Shown: positions 8,402 through 18,528 of the stretch, one piece after another
Position numbering within the stretch: position 1 is the stretch's first letter
Layout of the letters: the number at the start of each line of letters is the position of its first letter
DNA from: Rothia sp. P100
GTDB lineage: Bacteria; Actinomycetota; Actinomycetes; Actinomycetales; Micrococcaceae
Assembly: GCF_023712425.1 (NCBI RefSeq)
Contig: NZ_JAMAYG010000001.1
Location: forward strand, 248,001 to 312,000
Direction of reading: 5' to 3'
DNA: 64,000 bases
Notes under the pieces: model-generated
Told to the model about the DNA's origin: nothing
Seen by the model: the letters and a program-made list of their open reading frames with translations, nothing else
Databases searched by the model: none
Made by a program: the position numbers and the translations under genes

Positions 8402-9315
8402 TCTTTCACACTCGAAGGGGCAGGCAAGGGTTTATAGCCGCTGGTATGACGCGGTTTACCGGCAAAGTCATCTATTGATTCTATACGCTCAAAACCGGCC
8501 CTTTTGAAGGCAGTTACCATGAGTTCCCGCTGAGTTTCAGCATGTTCAATGATGAAATAGCCCCCCGGAGTTAGCAGGTCAAAAGCTCGGGCGGTGATGG
8601 CTCGGGGCATTTTCATACCGTCCTCCCCACCGCCGTACAGAGCTAAGTTGGGATCATGATCGCGTACCTCTGGGTCTCGAGGAACAGCGCCATCGGGGAT
8701 ATAGGGTGGGTTCGAGGCAACCACTGTTACCTGCCCCAGCAGTTCTGGCAGGGCAGTCAGGGCGTCCCCCTGCACCAGGTGAACAGCGTGCTCAGCCAGA
8801 TTACGCTGCGCCCAGGCAGCAGCATCAGAGGACAGCTCAACGGCGTGGACGCTGGCACCTGCCAGTTCTGCCGCCAAGCTAGCAGCAATGGCGCCGGAGC
8901 CTGCGCAAAGATCCACTACCACCCCGGTACTTCCCTGGTTTACCAGTGAGAGGTAGGCGGTCTTGGCATGTTCAACCAGCAGTTCGGTTTCAGGTCGAGG
9001 CACGAAAACTCCGGGGCCAACGCTCAGCGTCAGTCCGCGGAAGTGCGCCTGACCCGTCAAGTGTTGCAGGGGTAATCTGTCTCCGCGCAAGTTAATGAGA
9101 CTTTCAAAGCCTTCAGGAACCGCAGACCCCATCAGCGCTAAAGCCTGAACCCGGCCACGAGATACCGGCTCTTTCCCAGACTTTTCCAGGAGGAAAGCAG
9201 CCAATAACTCAGCGTCCACCTGGCCAGATTCAATACCACAGCTCTGCAGGTATACGCCACCCCGGCGAAGGGCTGTTGCCAGCTCTTCACCGGGGTGCAG
9301 TGAAAACTCACCCAC
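8398..9315 (-). CDS. prmC: Peptide chain release factor N5-glutamine methyltransferase
   Basis: PrmC (HemK) methylates the glutamine of the GGQ motif in release factors RF1 and RF2 using S-adenosylmethionine, which raises termination efficiency. The 305-residue protein has an N-terminal helical domain (about 1-95), then the Rossmann fold with VVDLCAGSGAIAASLA (SAM binding) and the catalytic ASNPPYIP (NPPY) motif. The GTG start at 9315 lies 3 bases after the prfA stop, and its end overlaps tsaC, so the three genes are one transcription unit. Its two substrates, PrfA and PrfB, are both encoded in this window. Confidence 0.92.
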   Translation of the reverse strand: MGEFSLHPGEELATALRRGGVYLQSCGIESGQVDAELLAAFLLEKSGKEPVSRGRVQALALMGSAVPEGFESLINLRGDRLPLQHLTGQAHFRGLTLSVGPGVFVPRPETELLVEHAKTAYLSLVNQGSTGVVVDLCAGSGAIAASLAAELAGASVHAVELSSDAAAWAQRNLAEHAVHLVQGDALTALPELLGQVTVVASNPPYIPDGAVPRDPEVRDHDPNLALYGGGEDGMKMPRAITARAFDLLTPGGYFIIEHAETQRELMVTAFKRAGFERIESIDDFAGKPRHTSGYKPLPAPSSVKE

Positions 9316-9318
9316 AGT

Positions 9319-10398
9319 TTACTTACCCTGGCCCAGCTTCTCTAGACGGGCTGCCTCGTCCATCTCGATGGCGGACTGGATAACAGCTTCAAGGTCACCA
9401 TTAATAACAGCGTCCAAATTGTAGGACTTGTAACCGGTACGGTGATCCGCGATGCGGTTTTCGGGAAAGTTGTAGGTGCGGATACGCTCTGAGCGGTCCA
9501 TGGTACGCACCTGGGAGTGGCGCTTTTCAGCGTTTTCAGCGTCAATCTGCTCCTGCTGCCAAGCGAGCAGACGTGCACGCAGCACGCGCATAGCGGCTTC
9601 ACGGTTCTGAATCTGTGACTTCTCGTTCTGCATGGCGACCACGATGCCGGTGGGCAGGTGGGTAATACGGACAGCTGAGTCGGTGGTGTTCACCGACTGG
9701 CCACCGGGGCCTGATGAACGGTAGACATCGATCTTCAAATCGTTCTGGCTGATCTCGATTTCCTCGGGCTCATCGACCTCGGGGAAGACCAGCACACCAG
9801 CAGCTGAGGTGTGAATACGTCCCTGAGATTCCGTCGCGGGAACGCGCTGGACACGGTGAACACCGCCCTCGTACTTCAGGTGAGCCCATACGCCCTCAGC
9901 GGGATCGGTGGAGTTAGTCTTGATCGCGACCTGGGCGTCCTTGTAGCCGCCCACATCGGTGCTCTGTGCCGAAATCATTTCGGTCTTCCAGCCCTTGGAC
10001 TCGGCATAGCGCATGTACATGCGCAAGAGGTCAGCAGCAAAGAGGGATGCCTCGTCGCCGCCTTCGCCGCCCTTGACCTCAAGGATGACGTTGCGGCCAT
10101 CGTCCGGGTCACGGGGGATCAGCAGACGGCGTAGCTTCTCTTCAGCTGCCGGTAGCTGGGCTTCTAGTTCTTTAACCTCTGCTGCGAAGTCTTCATCTTC
10201 AGCTGCCATTTCACGGGCCGCTTCGATATCATCGCGCAGGGTATTGACGCGTTTGTAGGCTTCAACAATACCGTTGAGTTCAGCGTAGCGGCGCCCTAGT
10301 TTGCGGGCCTTACCCTGGTCAGCATGCACCGCGGGGTCAGCCAGTTGCTTCTGTAGGTCGGTGTGCTCATCGAGCAGACCCTGGATTGAGTCAATCAC
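9319..10398 (-). CDS. prfA: Peptide chain release factor 1
   Basis: RF1 recognises UAA and UAG in the ribosomal A site and triggers release of the finished peptide. The protein starts [15 protein letters not shown], as usual in actinobacteria, and has the stop-codon reading region (about residues 185-195) and the catalytic [20 protein letters not shown] motif, whose glutamine is the PrmC target. I start it at the GTG at 10398, which gives 359 residues, the family's normal length. A longer in-frame extension to 10473 has no family counterpart. It lies 104 bases downstream of rho and directly before prmC. Confidence 0.92.
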   Translation of the reverse strand: MIDSIQGLLDEHTDLQKQLADPAVHADQGKARKLGRRYAELNGIVEAYKRVNTLRDDIEAAREMAAEDEDFAAEVKELEAQLPAAEEKLRRLLIPRDPDDGRNVILEVKGGEGGDEASLFAADLLRMYMRYAESKGWKTEMISAQSTDVGGYKDAQVAIKTNSTDPAEGVWAHLKYEGGVHRVQRVPATESQGRIHTSAAGVLVFPEVDEPEEIEISQNDLKIDVYRSSGPGGQSVNTTDSAVRITHLPTGIVVAMQNEKSQIQNREAAMRVLRARLLAWQQEQIDAENAEKRHSQVRTMDRSERIRTYNFPENRIADHRTGYKSYNLDAVINGDLEAVIQSAIEMDEAARLEKLGQGK

Positions 10399-10502
10399 GT
10401 CTCTTGTGCCTTTATCTTGATGGCGCCCGATACCCGGGCGCAAAAACTTGATGGTTAAGCGGCTGAGCACCACCCCACACTCGGGGTGGTGCTATCGCTC
10501 GG

Positions 10503-12557
10503 TTACTCTGAGTGGCCCAGTCCGCTCTTGGCAACGGTCAGCAGGAACTCAACGTTAGAGCCGGTCTCGCGTAACTTGGAGAGCAGGACAGAGAGTGACT
10601 GCTCAGGGTCCATGCCAGCCAGTACACGGCGTAGGCGCCACATGATCTTGATTTCGTCAGCTGAAAGCAGGTTCTCCTCGCGACGGGTACTTGAGGCGTT
10701 CAGGTCGATGGCGGGGAAGATACGCTTGTCAGCGAGCTGACGTGAAAGGCGCAGTTCCATATTGCCGGTACCCTTGAATTCCTCGAAGATGACCTCGTCC
10801 ATCTTTGAACCGGTCTCAACCAGAGCGGTAGCGAGAATGGTTAGCGAGCCGCCCTCTTCGATGTTGCGGGCAGCGCCGAAGAAACGCTTGGGCGGGTAAA
10901 GCGCAGCGGCATCAACACCACCCGAGAGGATACGACCTGATGCAGGAGCTGCCAGGTTGTAGGCACGCCCCAGGCGGGTCATGGAATCCAGCAGAACCAC
11001 GACGTCGCGACCCTGCTCCACCAAACGCTTGGCACGCTCAATCGCCAGTTCGGCCACGGTGGTGTGGTCGTCTGCGGGGCGGTCAAAGGTTGAGGCAATA
11101 ACTTCACCGTTCACAGTGCGCTGCATATCGGTGACTTCTTCGGGGCGTTCGTCCACCAGAACCATCATGAGGTGAACCTCGGGGTTATTGGTGGTGATTG
11201 CGTTGGCGATGGACTGCAGCATTAAGGTCTTACCGGCCTTAGGCGGTGCAACGATCAGACCACGCTGGCCCTTACCGATGGGAGCGACAAGGTCAATGAC
11301 GCGGGTTGAAATCTTCTTAGCATCGGTTTCCAGGCGCAGACGCTCGTTGGGGTAAAGCGGGGTGAGCTTATTGAACTCACGGCGACCCTTAGCCTCTTCT
11401 GGAGTCATACCGTTGATGCTGGTCAGCTGCACCAAGGCGTTGAACTTCTGGCGGCTGCTGTTATCGTTCTCGCGGGGAGCGCGAATGGTACCGACCACGG
11501 CGTCACCCTTGCGCATACCGTAGCGCTTGACCTGGGCCAAAGATACATAGACATCGTTGGTACCGGGCAGGTAGCCGGAGGTGCGCACGAAAGCGTAGTT
11601 ATCGAGCACATCAAGGACACCAGCTACAGGGACCAGCACGTCATCTTCGGTGATTTCAGGCTCATCGAAGTCACGGCGGTTGCCTCGACGGTCGCGGCGT
11701 TCGTTTTGACGGTCGCGGCGGTTTTTGCGGGCGTTGCGGCGATCCTCGTCGGGACCATTGGTAGAGGAGCGTTCTGAACGGTTATCGCGCTCTGAACGGT
11801 CGTTACGGTCACGGCGGTTGTTCTTGCGGTCCCCACGCTCTGAGCGGTTCTCCCGCTCGGACTTCTCACCGTTCTCCTCAGCGGAGTCGGTTGCAGCGGT
11901 CTCGTTCTTTTCGCCGGCGTCCTGGTTGCCCGAGATCTCATTCTCAGGGCGGCCACGGCGGCGATCGTTGCGGTTACGAGTGCGAGTGCGCTTGGTGCCG
12001 TTTTCGCCGTCAGTCTCATCAGACTTCTGGTTCTTTTGGCCGGCTGAGGCGTTCTTTTCAGATTCAACGGCGTCCAGCGCTGCTTCTACAGCTTCCAGAC
12101 CGGAGGTCTCGGCCTGGGGTGCACCTGCGCTGCTCGCGCGGCGGTTACCGCGGCGCTGAGTACCGGTGCTCTCTTCAGTCTTTTGCTCGGCAGGAGCCTC
12201 TGAGGTTTCAGCCGTAACTTCAACCTTAGCCGAGGTCTTACGGGTGCGCTTGGGCTTCTCTTCTGCTACTACAGTTTCTGCAGTTGCGTCTTCAGTCTTA
12301 GCTGCAGTTTTGCGGGTGCGCTTGGGCTTTTCCTCAGCAACGGGAGCCTCGTCGCGATCAGCGACTGCTCCGCCACGCTGATGGGTGGTAATAGCCTCAA
12401 CTAAATCGGACTTGCGCATACGGCGCGCACCGGTAATGCCCAGCTGTGAGGCGAGGGACTGGAGCTGAGCTAGTTTGAGGGTGCTCAGACTGGGAGCTTT
12501 ATTGTCAGCCGCGTTTGCGGTCTCCGTACCTGCGGTGAGGTCGGTAGTTTCTGCCAC
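10503..12557 (-). CDS. rho: Transcription termination factor Rho with long charged insert
   Basis: Rho is a hexameric RNA helicase that ends transcription of unstructured, untranslated RNA. After the N-terminal Rho_N helix-turn-helix ([18 protein letters not shown], about residues 20-60) comes a long Lys/Arg/Asp/Glu/Asn-rich, low-complexity region (about 60-290) with many RNDRSER-like repeats. It is followed by the RNA-binding cold-shock fold ([29 protein letters not shown]) and the ATPase core with [12 protein letters not shown] (Walker A) and [17 protein letters not shown] (Walker B). The GTG start at 12557 is set by GAAGGAAT shortly upstream. Such inserts are known in actinobacterial Rho proteins. 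It follows thrB but is separated from it by a terminator and a structured leader. Confidence 0.93.
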   Translation of the reverse strand: MAETTDLTAGTETANAADNKAPSLSTLKLAQLQSLASQLGITGARRMRKSDLVEAITTHQRGGAVADRDEAPVAEEKPKRTRKTAAKTEDATAETVVAEEKPKRTRKTSAKVEVTAETSEAPAEQKTEESTGTQRRGNRRASSAGAPQAETSGLEAVEAALDAVESEKNASAGQKNQKSDETDGENGTKRTRTRNRNDRRRGRPENEISGNQDAGEKNETAATDSAEENGEKSERENRSERGDRKNNRRDRNDRSERDNRSERSSTNGPDEDRRNARKNRRDRQNERRDRRGNRRDFDEPEITEDDVLVPVAGVLDVLDNYAFVRTSGYLPGTNDVYVSLAQVKRYGMRKGDAVVGTIRAPRENDNSSRQKFNALVQLTSINGMTPEEAKGRREFNKLTPLYPNERLRLETDAKKISTRVIDLVAPIGKGQRGLIVAPPKAGKTLMLQSIANAITTNNPEVHLMMVLVDERPEEVTDMQRTVNGEVIASTFDRPADDHTTVAELAIERAKRLVEQGRDVVVLLDSMTRLGRAYNLAAPASGRILSGGVDAAALYPPKRFFGAARNIEEGGSLTILATALVETGSKMDEVIFEEFKGTGNMELRLSRQLADKRIFPAIDLNASSTRREENLLSADEIKIMWRLRRVLAGMDPEQSLSVLLSKLRETGSNVEFLLTVAKSGLGHSE

Positions 12558-12696
12558 GAAGATTCCTTCTTTCGAAATGCGTTTGGTTTCGCGGGGCGGT
12601 AGGTCGGGCTGCCTCAGACTGGCTGGCCCTTGCCCTGGGAGTGCGGTAGACACAGTGCTCTCGTCAGCACTGGTGAGGCTACCGCTGGGGCGTTGA

Positions 12697-12733
12697 CTGC
12701 TCTGATAAACGCGCGGCTACGCGCTTAGAGCAG
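12697..12733 (-). promoter_or_regulatory. Two-tier hairpin in the rho 5' leader
   Basis: In the leader about 140 bases upstream of the rho start, CTGCTCT (12697-12703) pairs with AGAGCAG (12727-12733). Inside it, GCGCG (12711-12715) pairs with CGCGC (12720-12724) around a four-base loop. No T-run follows on either strand, so it is not a simple terminator. In several bacteria rho is autoregulated through its leader, and this hairpin is a candidate element for that. Confidence 0.5.
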
Positions 12734-12811
12734 AGAAACACTGGTTTTCGGTGATCCGAGAGTGTTAGGGAACGGTAGAGGTACGGGCTTCACGCGGCTC
12801 TAAACCGTGGG

Positions 12812-12852
12812 TAAGAAGAAAGCTGGGCTTCATGCCCTGGGGCATGAAAGCT
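12812..12852 (-). terminator. Terminator after thrB
   Basis: TTCATGCCC (12829-12837) and GGGCATGAA (12840-12848) form a nine-pair stem extended by flanking AGCT bases. Read on the minus strand it is followed by TTTCTTCTT. It lies just past the thrB stop codon and separates the argS-lysA-hom-thrB unit from rho. The rest of the gap 12558-12860 holds the rho leader and no other gene. Confidence 0.65.
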
Positions 12853-12860
12853 CTGAGGCT

Positions 12861-13865
12861 TCATTCTTCATGTGTAAGCATAACACCTTCTGTGTCGATA
12901 TCAACGGGTAGCACGCGCCAGCTGATAGGTGAGCTTTCATACTCATTAATATCCGATGTGCTGGTGAGTCTTTCAATGGCGTCAAGGACGCTAGCACGTT
13001 CTTCCTTGCCATTAGCCAGCACCATAACGGTGGGGCCGGCGCCCGAGATGACAGCTGCGTAGCCTTGGCCGCGCAGAGCCGATACGAGTGCTGCACTGGG
13101 TTTCATGGCGACCGCCCGGTAGGGCTGGTGTAGCAGGTCGGAGGTGGCAGGTAGCAGGAAGTCCGGGTAGGTAGAGACCGCCTGGGTGAGCAACGCCGCC
13201 CTGCCCGAGTTGATTGCCGCTTCGCGGTGCGGCACGGTCTCGGGGATGAGGCCGCGGGCAATCTTAGTGGGCACCTCGTAATCGGGGATAGCTACAACCG
13301 GTAGCACCCGATCATGAGCCGCGATGGGCAGACAGTGCCAGCCGCCGTCTTCTGCGTAGGACACCACCAGCTGGCCGTACAGTGAGGGTGCCACGTTATC
13401 CGGGTGCCCTTCCATTCCCGAGCAAAGCTGGAGTACAGCATCATCATCCAGGCGCAGCTCTTCAGGCAGCAGGCCGTTGGCCGCGGTTACCCCGGCAACG
13501 ATTGCGGACGCAGATGAGCCCATACCCCGTGAGTGCGGGATACGGTTGTGAGCCTTAATATGCAAGCCGGGTAATTCCAGCAACCCCACTGCCTTCCAGG
13601 CTGTCTGCATAGCCTTAACTACCTGGTGGCTAGCGTCCTGAGGTACCTTGTCAGCCCCCTCACCGGTCACTTCAAAAGTGAGCCCAGACTCTGTGCGCGT
13701 GATAGTCAGGTCATCGTAGTGAGCCAATGCCAGGCCCAAGGAATCATAACCCGGTCCAAGGTTAGCCGAGGAAGCCGGTACCCTCACCGAAACTGCGCAG
13801 CCCACAGGAATGATATCGGGTGACAGCGCCGGTTCATTAGAGTCATCGATGATGGGGAGGTTCAT
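12861..13865 (-). CDS. thrB: Homoserine kinase
   Basis: ThrB phosphorylates homoserine with ATP in threonine synthesis. The 334-residue protein is a GHMP kinase, with RVPASSANLGPGYDSLGLAL near the N-terminus, the glycine-rich ATP loop IPHSRGMGSSASAIVAG at about residues 107-125, and the C-terminal VISGAGPTVMVLA motif. The length is slightly above the usual 300-310 because of the N- and C-terminal ends. It starts 30 bases after hom and is the last gene of the operon. thrC, which normally lies between hom and thrB in actinobacteria, is missing here. Confidence 0.93.
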   Translation of the reverse strand: MNLPIIDDSNEPALSPDIIPVGCAVSVRVPASSANLGPGYDSLGLALAHYDDLTITRTESGLTFEVTGEGADKVPQDASHQVVKAMQTAWKAVGLLELPGLHIKAHNRIPHSRGMGSSASAIVAGVTAANGLLPEELRLDDDAVLQLCSGMEGHPDNVAPSLYGQLVVSYAEDGGWHCLPIAAHDRVLPVVAIPDYEVPTKIARGLIPETVPHREAAINSGRAALLTQAVSTYPDFLLPATSDLLHQPYRAVAMKPSAALVSALRGQGYAAVISGAGPTVMVLANGKEERASVLDAIERLTSTSDINEYESSPISWRVLPVDIDTEGVMLTHEE

Positions 13866-13895
13866 AGTCAGGGTGCTCCTAGTAGTAACTGGCGC

Positions 13896-15188
13896 TTAGT
13901 CTTCAACGCGGATAACGGAGGTAATCTCGTTGACGGTATCAAGAGCGTCAACTACTGCCATGGTTTTGCGCAGGTTGGAGTCGGTAGCCCGGTGCGTCAC
14001 GATACGAATGATCGCGTGCGCGGTTTCACCGTCACGCTTCTTGGTCTGACGCATGGTTTCGATCGAGACGCCGTGCTCGGCAAAGATACGGGCGATATTA
14101 GCGAGCACGCCCAGCTTGTCCTCCACCACGATGCCCACAGAATAGCGGCAAACAACGTCGCTCATGCCGGTAGCCGACAGGTCAGCGTAGGAGGATTCAG
14201 GAACGCCAGGGCCGCCCAACACTAGGCGACGGGAGAGGGAAACAAAGTCACCCAAAACGGCTGATGCGGTAGGAGCGCCACCGGCACCGGGGCCGTAGAA
14301 CATCAGCTCTCCGGCATTATCTGCCTGCACAAAGACAGCGTTGAACGCGCCGTGAACATTAGCGAGAGGGTGATCTACGGGCACCAGGGTGGGGTTGACC
14401 CGGATGTTAACTCCATCGCCGTCCCGTTCACAGACTGCCAGCAACTTGATCACGTAACCATCGGCTTCTGCAGCCTGCACATCATCAGCGGTAATGGAGG
14501 TGATGCCTTCGCAATGAACATCATCAATGGTGAAATCTGAGTGGAAGGCCAGGGAGGCAACAATCGCCGCCTTGGACGCCGCGTCGTGCCCCTCAACATC
14601 AGCGGTGGGGTCAGCCTCGGCGTAGCCCAGACGCTGAGCCTCAGCCAGGGCGTCCTCAAACTGGGCACCGGTGGTGTGCATTTGGTCAAGGATGTAGTTG
14701 GTGGTGCCGTTCATGATGCCCAGCACGCGGGTCACGCGGTCACCTGCCAAGGAATCACGCAGGGGGCGCAGAATTGGGATAGCACCAGCAACAGCCGCTT
14801 CATAGGACAGCTGCGCACCGCTCTTAGCGGCAGCCCCAGCGAGTTCCACGCCGTGCTTAGCCAGCAGAGCCTTGTTACCCGAGACCACCGACTTGCCTGC
14901 TTTCAGAGCGCGCAAGATGCGCTCGCGGGCTGGTTCGATACCACCGGTCAACTCAATGACCACATCAGCAGCGTCAATCAGCGCCTCTGCATCGGTGGTG
15001 TAAAGCGAGGGATTAGCAGAGTAGTGACGTTTGGCTGAGGTATCACGCACCGCAATACCAATCAGCTCAATCTGCGCGCCAATACGTTCGCTCAGCACCT
15101 GAGCATCTTCGGTGAGCATACGAGCTACCTGAGAGCCGACGTTACCGGCACCCAGCAGAGCAACTTTAATGGACGGGACGGAGCTCAT
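13896..15188 (-). CDS. hom: Homoserine dehydrogenase
   Basis: The enzyme reduces aspartate semialdehyde to homoserine with NAD(P)H, the branch point to threonine and methionine. The protein has an N-terminal nucleotide-binding fold (KVALLGAGNVGSQVARML), the catalytic core with GIMNGTTNYIL and AEADPTADVEGHDAASKAAI, and a C-terminal ACT domain (VVEDKLGVLANIARIFAEHGVSI) through which threonine usually feeds back. The ATG at 15188 is preferred because GGAGAG lies just upstream, giving 430 residues. It follows lysA by 29 bases and precedes thrB. Confidence 0.94.
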   Translation of the reverse strand: MSSVPSIKVALLGAGNVGSQVARMLTEDAQVLSERIGAQIELIGIAVRDTSAKRHYSANPSLYTTDAEALIDAADVVIELTGGIEPARERILRALKAGKSVVSGNKALLAKHGVELAGAAAKSGAQLSYEAAVAGAIPILRPLRDSLAGDRVTRVLGIMNGTTNYILDQMHTTGAQFEDALAEAQRLGYAEADPTADVEGHDAASKAAIVASLAFHSDFTIDDVHCEGITSITADDVQAAEADGYVIKLLAVCERDGDGVNIRVNPTLVPVDHPLANVHGAFNAVFVQADNAGELMFYGPGAGGAPTASAVLGDFVSLSRRLVLGGPGVPESSYADLSATGMSDVVCRYSVGIVVEDKLGVLANIARIFAEHGVSIETMRQTKKRDGETAHAIIRIVTHRATDSNLRKTMAVVDALDTVNEITSVIRVED

Positions 15189-15217
15189 AGGCTTCTCTCC
15201 TGAAATTGGTTTCACAC

Positions 15218-16702
15218 TTAGACTAGCCCGAGGTCACGGGCCAACATATCTTCTTCGGTTTCACGTCGCACGATAGCACGAGGAGCCTTAGCTCCAGAGG
15301 TAGCAATCACCGGCGGGCGGGTGAGGTAGTTGTAGTTAGAGCTCATGACGTGGTTGTAGGCTCCGGTCCCGGGCACCGCCAGGATATCCCCCGCAGCCAG
15401 GTCAGCAGGCAGATAGCAGTACCGAATCACGATATCGCCTGATTCGCAGTGTTTACCCACCACGCGGCTAAGAATCTGCTCCCCGGCAGGTTCCCTGTTA
15501 GCCAGGGTCACCGCGTAGTCAGACTCGTAGAGGACGGGGCGGGGATTATCGCTCATACCGCCATCTACCGAGACGTAGCGGCGCACGCGGGTATCCCCGT
15601 TCTCGTCTTCAATCGCCACATTTTTGATGGTGCCCACGGTGTAGAGGGTGATACCCGAAGGGCCAGAAATTGACCGACCTGGCTCAAAGGACAGGTGCGG
15701 TATAGCCATACCAACGTTGGCGCAGGTCTTAGAGACCATGTCCGCAAGTTCGGTGGCGATTTCAGCGGAGCCGCGCGGGGCGTCCTGCTCGGTGTAACCG
15801 ATGCCGTAGCCGCCGCCCAAATCAATTTCGGGAAGCACAAACCCAAAGCGTTCGTTGAGCTGCTGCATATAGGTCAGCACCTTCTGGGCAGCGGCACCAA
15901 AGCCATCTGCCTCAAAAATCTGTGAACCAATATGGCAGTGCAAACCGCGCAAGTCGATGCTCTCTGCCTGGTGGGCCAGAGCGACTGCCACGCTCGCGTA
16001 AGCATCCTCAGCGGTGATACCCAGTTCGTTGAGCTCCACTAGGGTAAGGCCAGCTAAAGGAGCCGTGCCCGCGGCCATAGATTGACCAAACTTCTGATCT
16101 TCGTGCGCGGTGGCGATGAAGTCATGCGTTGAAGCATGGACGCCTGGGGTGACACGCAGCATCACCGGGGCGACACGGCCCATCTCAGCGGCGATACTGG
16201 CAATCATCTGAACCTCGGGGACTGAGTCAGCCACAATACGCCCCACCCCGTAATCCAAGGCTCGACGAATTTCAGCTACCGACTTGTTGTTACCGTGCAG
16301 GGCGATACGCTCCCCCGGAACACCGGCGCGCTGAGCGAGAGCAAGCTCGCCACCAGAAGCGGTATCCAGATAGAGCCCCTCTTCTTCTGCCCACTTTGCT
16401 ACAGCTGTGGTGAGGAAGGACTTACCGGCATAGTAGACCGAAACTTCTGCCCCGTGGGCCGCAAAAGCGGTTTCAAACGCCGAGCGAAACTCGGTAGCGC
16501 GAGCACGGAAAGTGTCCTCAGAAAAGACATAGGCAGGGGTTTGAAACTCTTCAACCAGGGCAGAAACCGGAGTTCCATCAACGGTCAGCTCACCGCTTTC
16601 AGCACGCTTGAAGGATGGCATCCAGATGCTACGGGGCAGGTGAGCAGGCTGTTGCGGGTAGGTTAGCCAGCTCGGGGCAAAGAGAGCGGGTTCGGCGCCC
16701 AT
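15218..16702 (-). CDS. lysA: Diaminopimelate decarboxylase
   Basis: LysA converts meso-diaminopimelate to L-lysine, using PLP. The lysine in YYAGKSFLTTAV is the expected Schiff-base residue. Other family motifs are LHGNNKSVAEI, GLHCHIGSQIF, IDLGGGYGIGY, FEPGRSISGPSG and the C-terminal C-x-SGD (VGKHCESGDIVI). The ATG at 16702 immediately follows the argS stop (16704-16706), with GGAG about ten bases upstream inside argS, so the two genes are coupled. This argS-lysA-hom order is conserved in actinobacteria. Confidence 0.94.
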   Translation of the reverse strand: MGAEPALFAPSWLTYPQQPAHLPRSIWMPSFKRAESGELTVDGTPVSALVEEFQTPAYVFSEDTFRARATEFRSAFETAFAAHGAEVSVYYAGKSFLTTAVAKWAEEEGLYLDTASGGELALAQRAGVPGERIALHGNNKSVAEIRRALDYGVGRIVADSVPEVQMIASIAAEMGRVAPVMLRVTPGVHASTHDFIATAHEDQKFGQSMAAGTAPLAGLTLVELNELGITAEDAYASVAVALAHQAESIDLRGLHCHIGSQIFEADGFGAAAQKVLTYMQQLNERFGFVLPEIDLGGGYGIGYTEQDAPRGSAEIATELADMVSKTCANVGMAIPHLSFEPGRSISGPSGITLYTVGTIKNVAIEDENGDTRVRRYVSVDGGMSDNPRPVLYESDYAVTLANREPAGEQILSRVVGKHCESGDIVIRYCYLPADLAAGDILAVPGTGAYNHVMSSNYNYLTRPPVIATSGAKAPRAIVRRETEEDMLARDLGLV

Positions 16703-16703
16703 A

Positions 16704-18371
16704 TTACATTTTCTCCGGAGCTGAGACACCCAGCAGGCCCAGGCCGTTGGCCAGAACTTGGCGGGTTGCGTTGTTCAGGAGCAGACGAGTACGGTGCAGG
16801 TCAGTAATTTCTTCTTCGCCCTTGGGAGCCACAGGCGAGACGCCGTACCAGCGGTGGTAGGCACCTGCGAGGGTTTCCAGGTAACGAGCGACGCGATGGG
16901 GTTCGCGGAAGTCAGCTGATTCTTTGACAGCACCAGCGAACTGACCCAATGCTGCCAGTAGCGCTGAGTCAGCCTCGGTGCTGAGCTGAGCGACATCGTA
17001 TGAATCAGTGGTGACGCCGGCGAGTTCTGCATTACGTGCTAGGCCACATGTGCGGGCGTGGGCGTACTGAACGTAGAAGACCGGGTTCTCGTTGGACTGC
17101 TTGGTCAGCAGGTCCAGGTCAATGTCGATGTTGGAATCTACCGAGTAGCGGGTCAGCGAGTAGCGGGCAGCATCTACACCTACAATCTCGACCAGGTCCT
17201 CCATGGTCACTACGGTGCCGGCGCGCTTGGACATACGCACGGGCTTGCCGTCTTTGACCAGGTTAACCATCTGGCCAATCATGACCTCAACCATATCTGG
17301 ATCATCGCCCAGAGCTGCAGCTGCTGCCTTCAGACGGGCCACATAGCCATGGTGGTCAGCGCCCAGCATGTAAATTGCTAGGTCAGCAGGGTTTTCGGCG
17401 CGCTTGGTCTTGTCCTGGAAGTAGGCGATGTCGCCAGCAATGTAAGCAGCGTTGCCATCTGACTTGATAACCACACGGTCCTTGTCATCTCCGAAATCGG
17501 TAGACTTCAGCCACCAGGCGCCGTCCTTGAAGTAAAGATTCTCAGATTCCTTGAGCTTCTCAAGCAGCTCATCAACTTTGCCGTCCTCGAAGAGAGAGTT
17601 CTCATGGAAGTAAACATCGAAGTCTACGCGGAACTCGTGCAGGGACTGCTTGATTTCCTCGAACATCAATTCAACGCCCACCGAACGGAAGACTTCCTGG
17701 GGGTCCTCAGCGCTCAGCGCATCAGGGTGGGATGCCAGAACGCGGTTGGCGATATCGGTGATGTATTCTCCTCCGTAGCCGTCTTCAGGAGCTGCCTCGC
17801 CTTTGGCACGGGCCAGCAGAGACTTGGCGAAGCGGTCAATCTGGTTGCCGTGATCATTGAAGTAGTACTCACGCACAACGTTGGCACCCTGAGCTTCCAG
17901 GATGCGAGCTAGTGAGTCGCCCACAGCTGCCCACCGGGTACCGCCCAGATGGATAGGGCCGGTGGGGTTAGCCGAGACAAATTCAAGGTTAATGGTCTTC
18001 CCAGCCAGCACATCACTGCGGCCAAAAGCCGACCCCTGATCGAGAATCGTCACAGCCAGCTCACCGGCAGCCGCGGCGTCCAGCACAATGTTCAAGAAGC
18101 CGGGGCCAGCAATATCAACAGAAGCAACCCCATCTAGCTCGGAGATACGGGTAGCTAAAACCTGAGCAACCTCGCGGGGGTTCTTACCCACCTTCTTAGA
18201 AATCTGCAAAGCAACATTGGTTGCCCAGTCACCGTGGTCACGATTCTTAGGGCGCTCAACACGCACAGCAGGTGCGGTTTCGCCATCAGCAAGGGTCAGT
18301 TCACCGGCGTCAATCGCTGCATTCAGCGCGCCGTCAATAGCAAGTGAGAGTTCTTCGGGAGTCATAGCCAC
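16704..18371 (-). CDS. argS: Arginyl-tRNA synthetase
   Basis: This class I synthetase charges tRNA-Arg. The protein shows the N-terminal Add-1 tRNA-recognition domain (about residues 1-90), the ATP-binding [14 protein letters not shown] (HIGH-like), the KMSKS-equivalent [12 protein letters not shown] and the C-terminal DALR anticodon-binding domain (about 430-555). The first codon is GTG at 18371, and ATG 18365 (MTPEELS) is an equally possible start. There is no clear ribosome binding site for either. A TATAAC box lies only 11 bases upstream, so the transcript may be leaderless. It is the first gene of the argS-lysA-hom-thrB unit. Confidence 0.93.
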   Translation of the reverse strand: MAMTPEELSLAIDGALNAAIDAGELTLADGETAPAVRVERPKNRDHGDWATNVALQISKKVGKNPREVAQVLATRISELDGVASVDIAGPGFLNIVLDAAAAGELAVTILDQGSAFGRSDVLAGKTINLEFVSANPTGPIHLGGTRWAAVGDSLARILEAQGANVVREYYFNDHGNQIDRFAKSLLARAKGEAAPEDGYGGEYITDIANRVLASHPDALSAEDPQEVFRSVGVELMFEEIKQSLHEFRVDFDVYFHENSLFEDGKVDELLEKLKESENLYFKDGAWWLKSTDFGDDKDRVVIKSDGNAAYIAGDIAYFQDKTKRAENPADLAIYMLGADHHGYVARLKAAAAALGDDPDMVEVMIGQMVNLVKDGKPVRMSKRAGTVVTMEDLVEIVGVDAARYSLTRYSVDSNIDIDLDLLTKQSNENPVFYVQYAHARTCGLARNAELAGVTTDSYDVAQLSTEADSALLAALGQFAGAVKESADFREPHRVARYLETLAGAYHRWYGVSPVAPKGEEEITDLHRTRLLLNNATRQVLANGLGLLGVSAPEKM

Positions 18372-18382
18372 CAGTTTACAGG

Positions 18383-18388
18383 GTTATA
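18383..18388 (-). promoter_or_regulatory. Candidate -10 box of the argS operon
   Basis: TATAAC on the minus strand ends 11 bases before the argS GTG, so transcription would begin 0-5 bases from the start codon. A good -35 hexamer at 17 bases is not visible. The call rests on position and on the lack of a ribosome binding site for argS. Confidence 0.35.
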
Positions 18389-18528
18389 GGCAACCCCCTA
18401 AGTACGGTTCACAATGCGGCTGGTTGGAGTACCTGCCTTTAACAATGAACACAAGCCATGGAAAACTCCAGCTCTATTTGGGAACCACTTCGCCTACACG
18501 GATGTCCTCTCCAGGCTCAGTCATCCAG

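Noticed and set aside
11624-12381. Long open frames on both strands within the rho insert
   Set aside because: They arise from the biased codon content of the charged repeat region of rho; none has a ribosome binding site or a recognisable protein.
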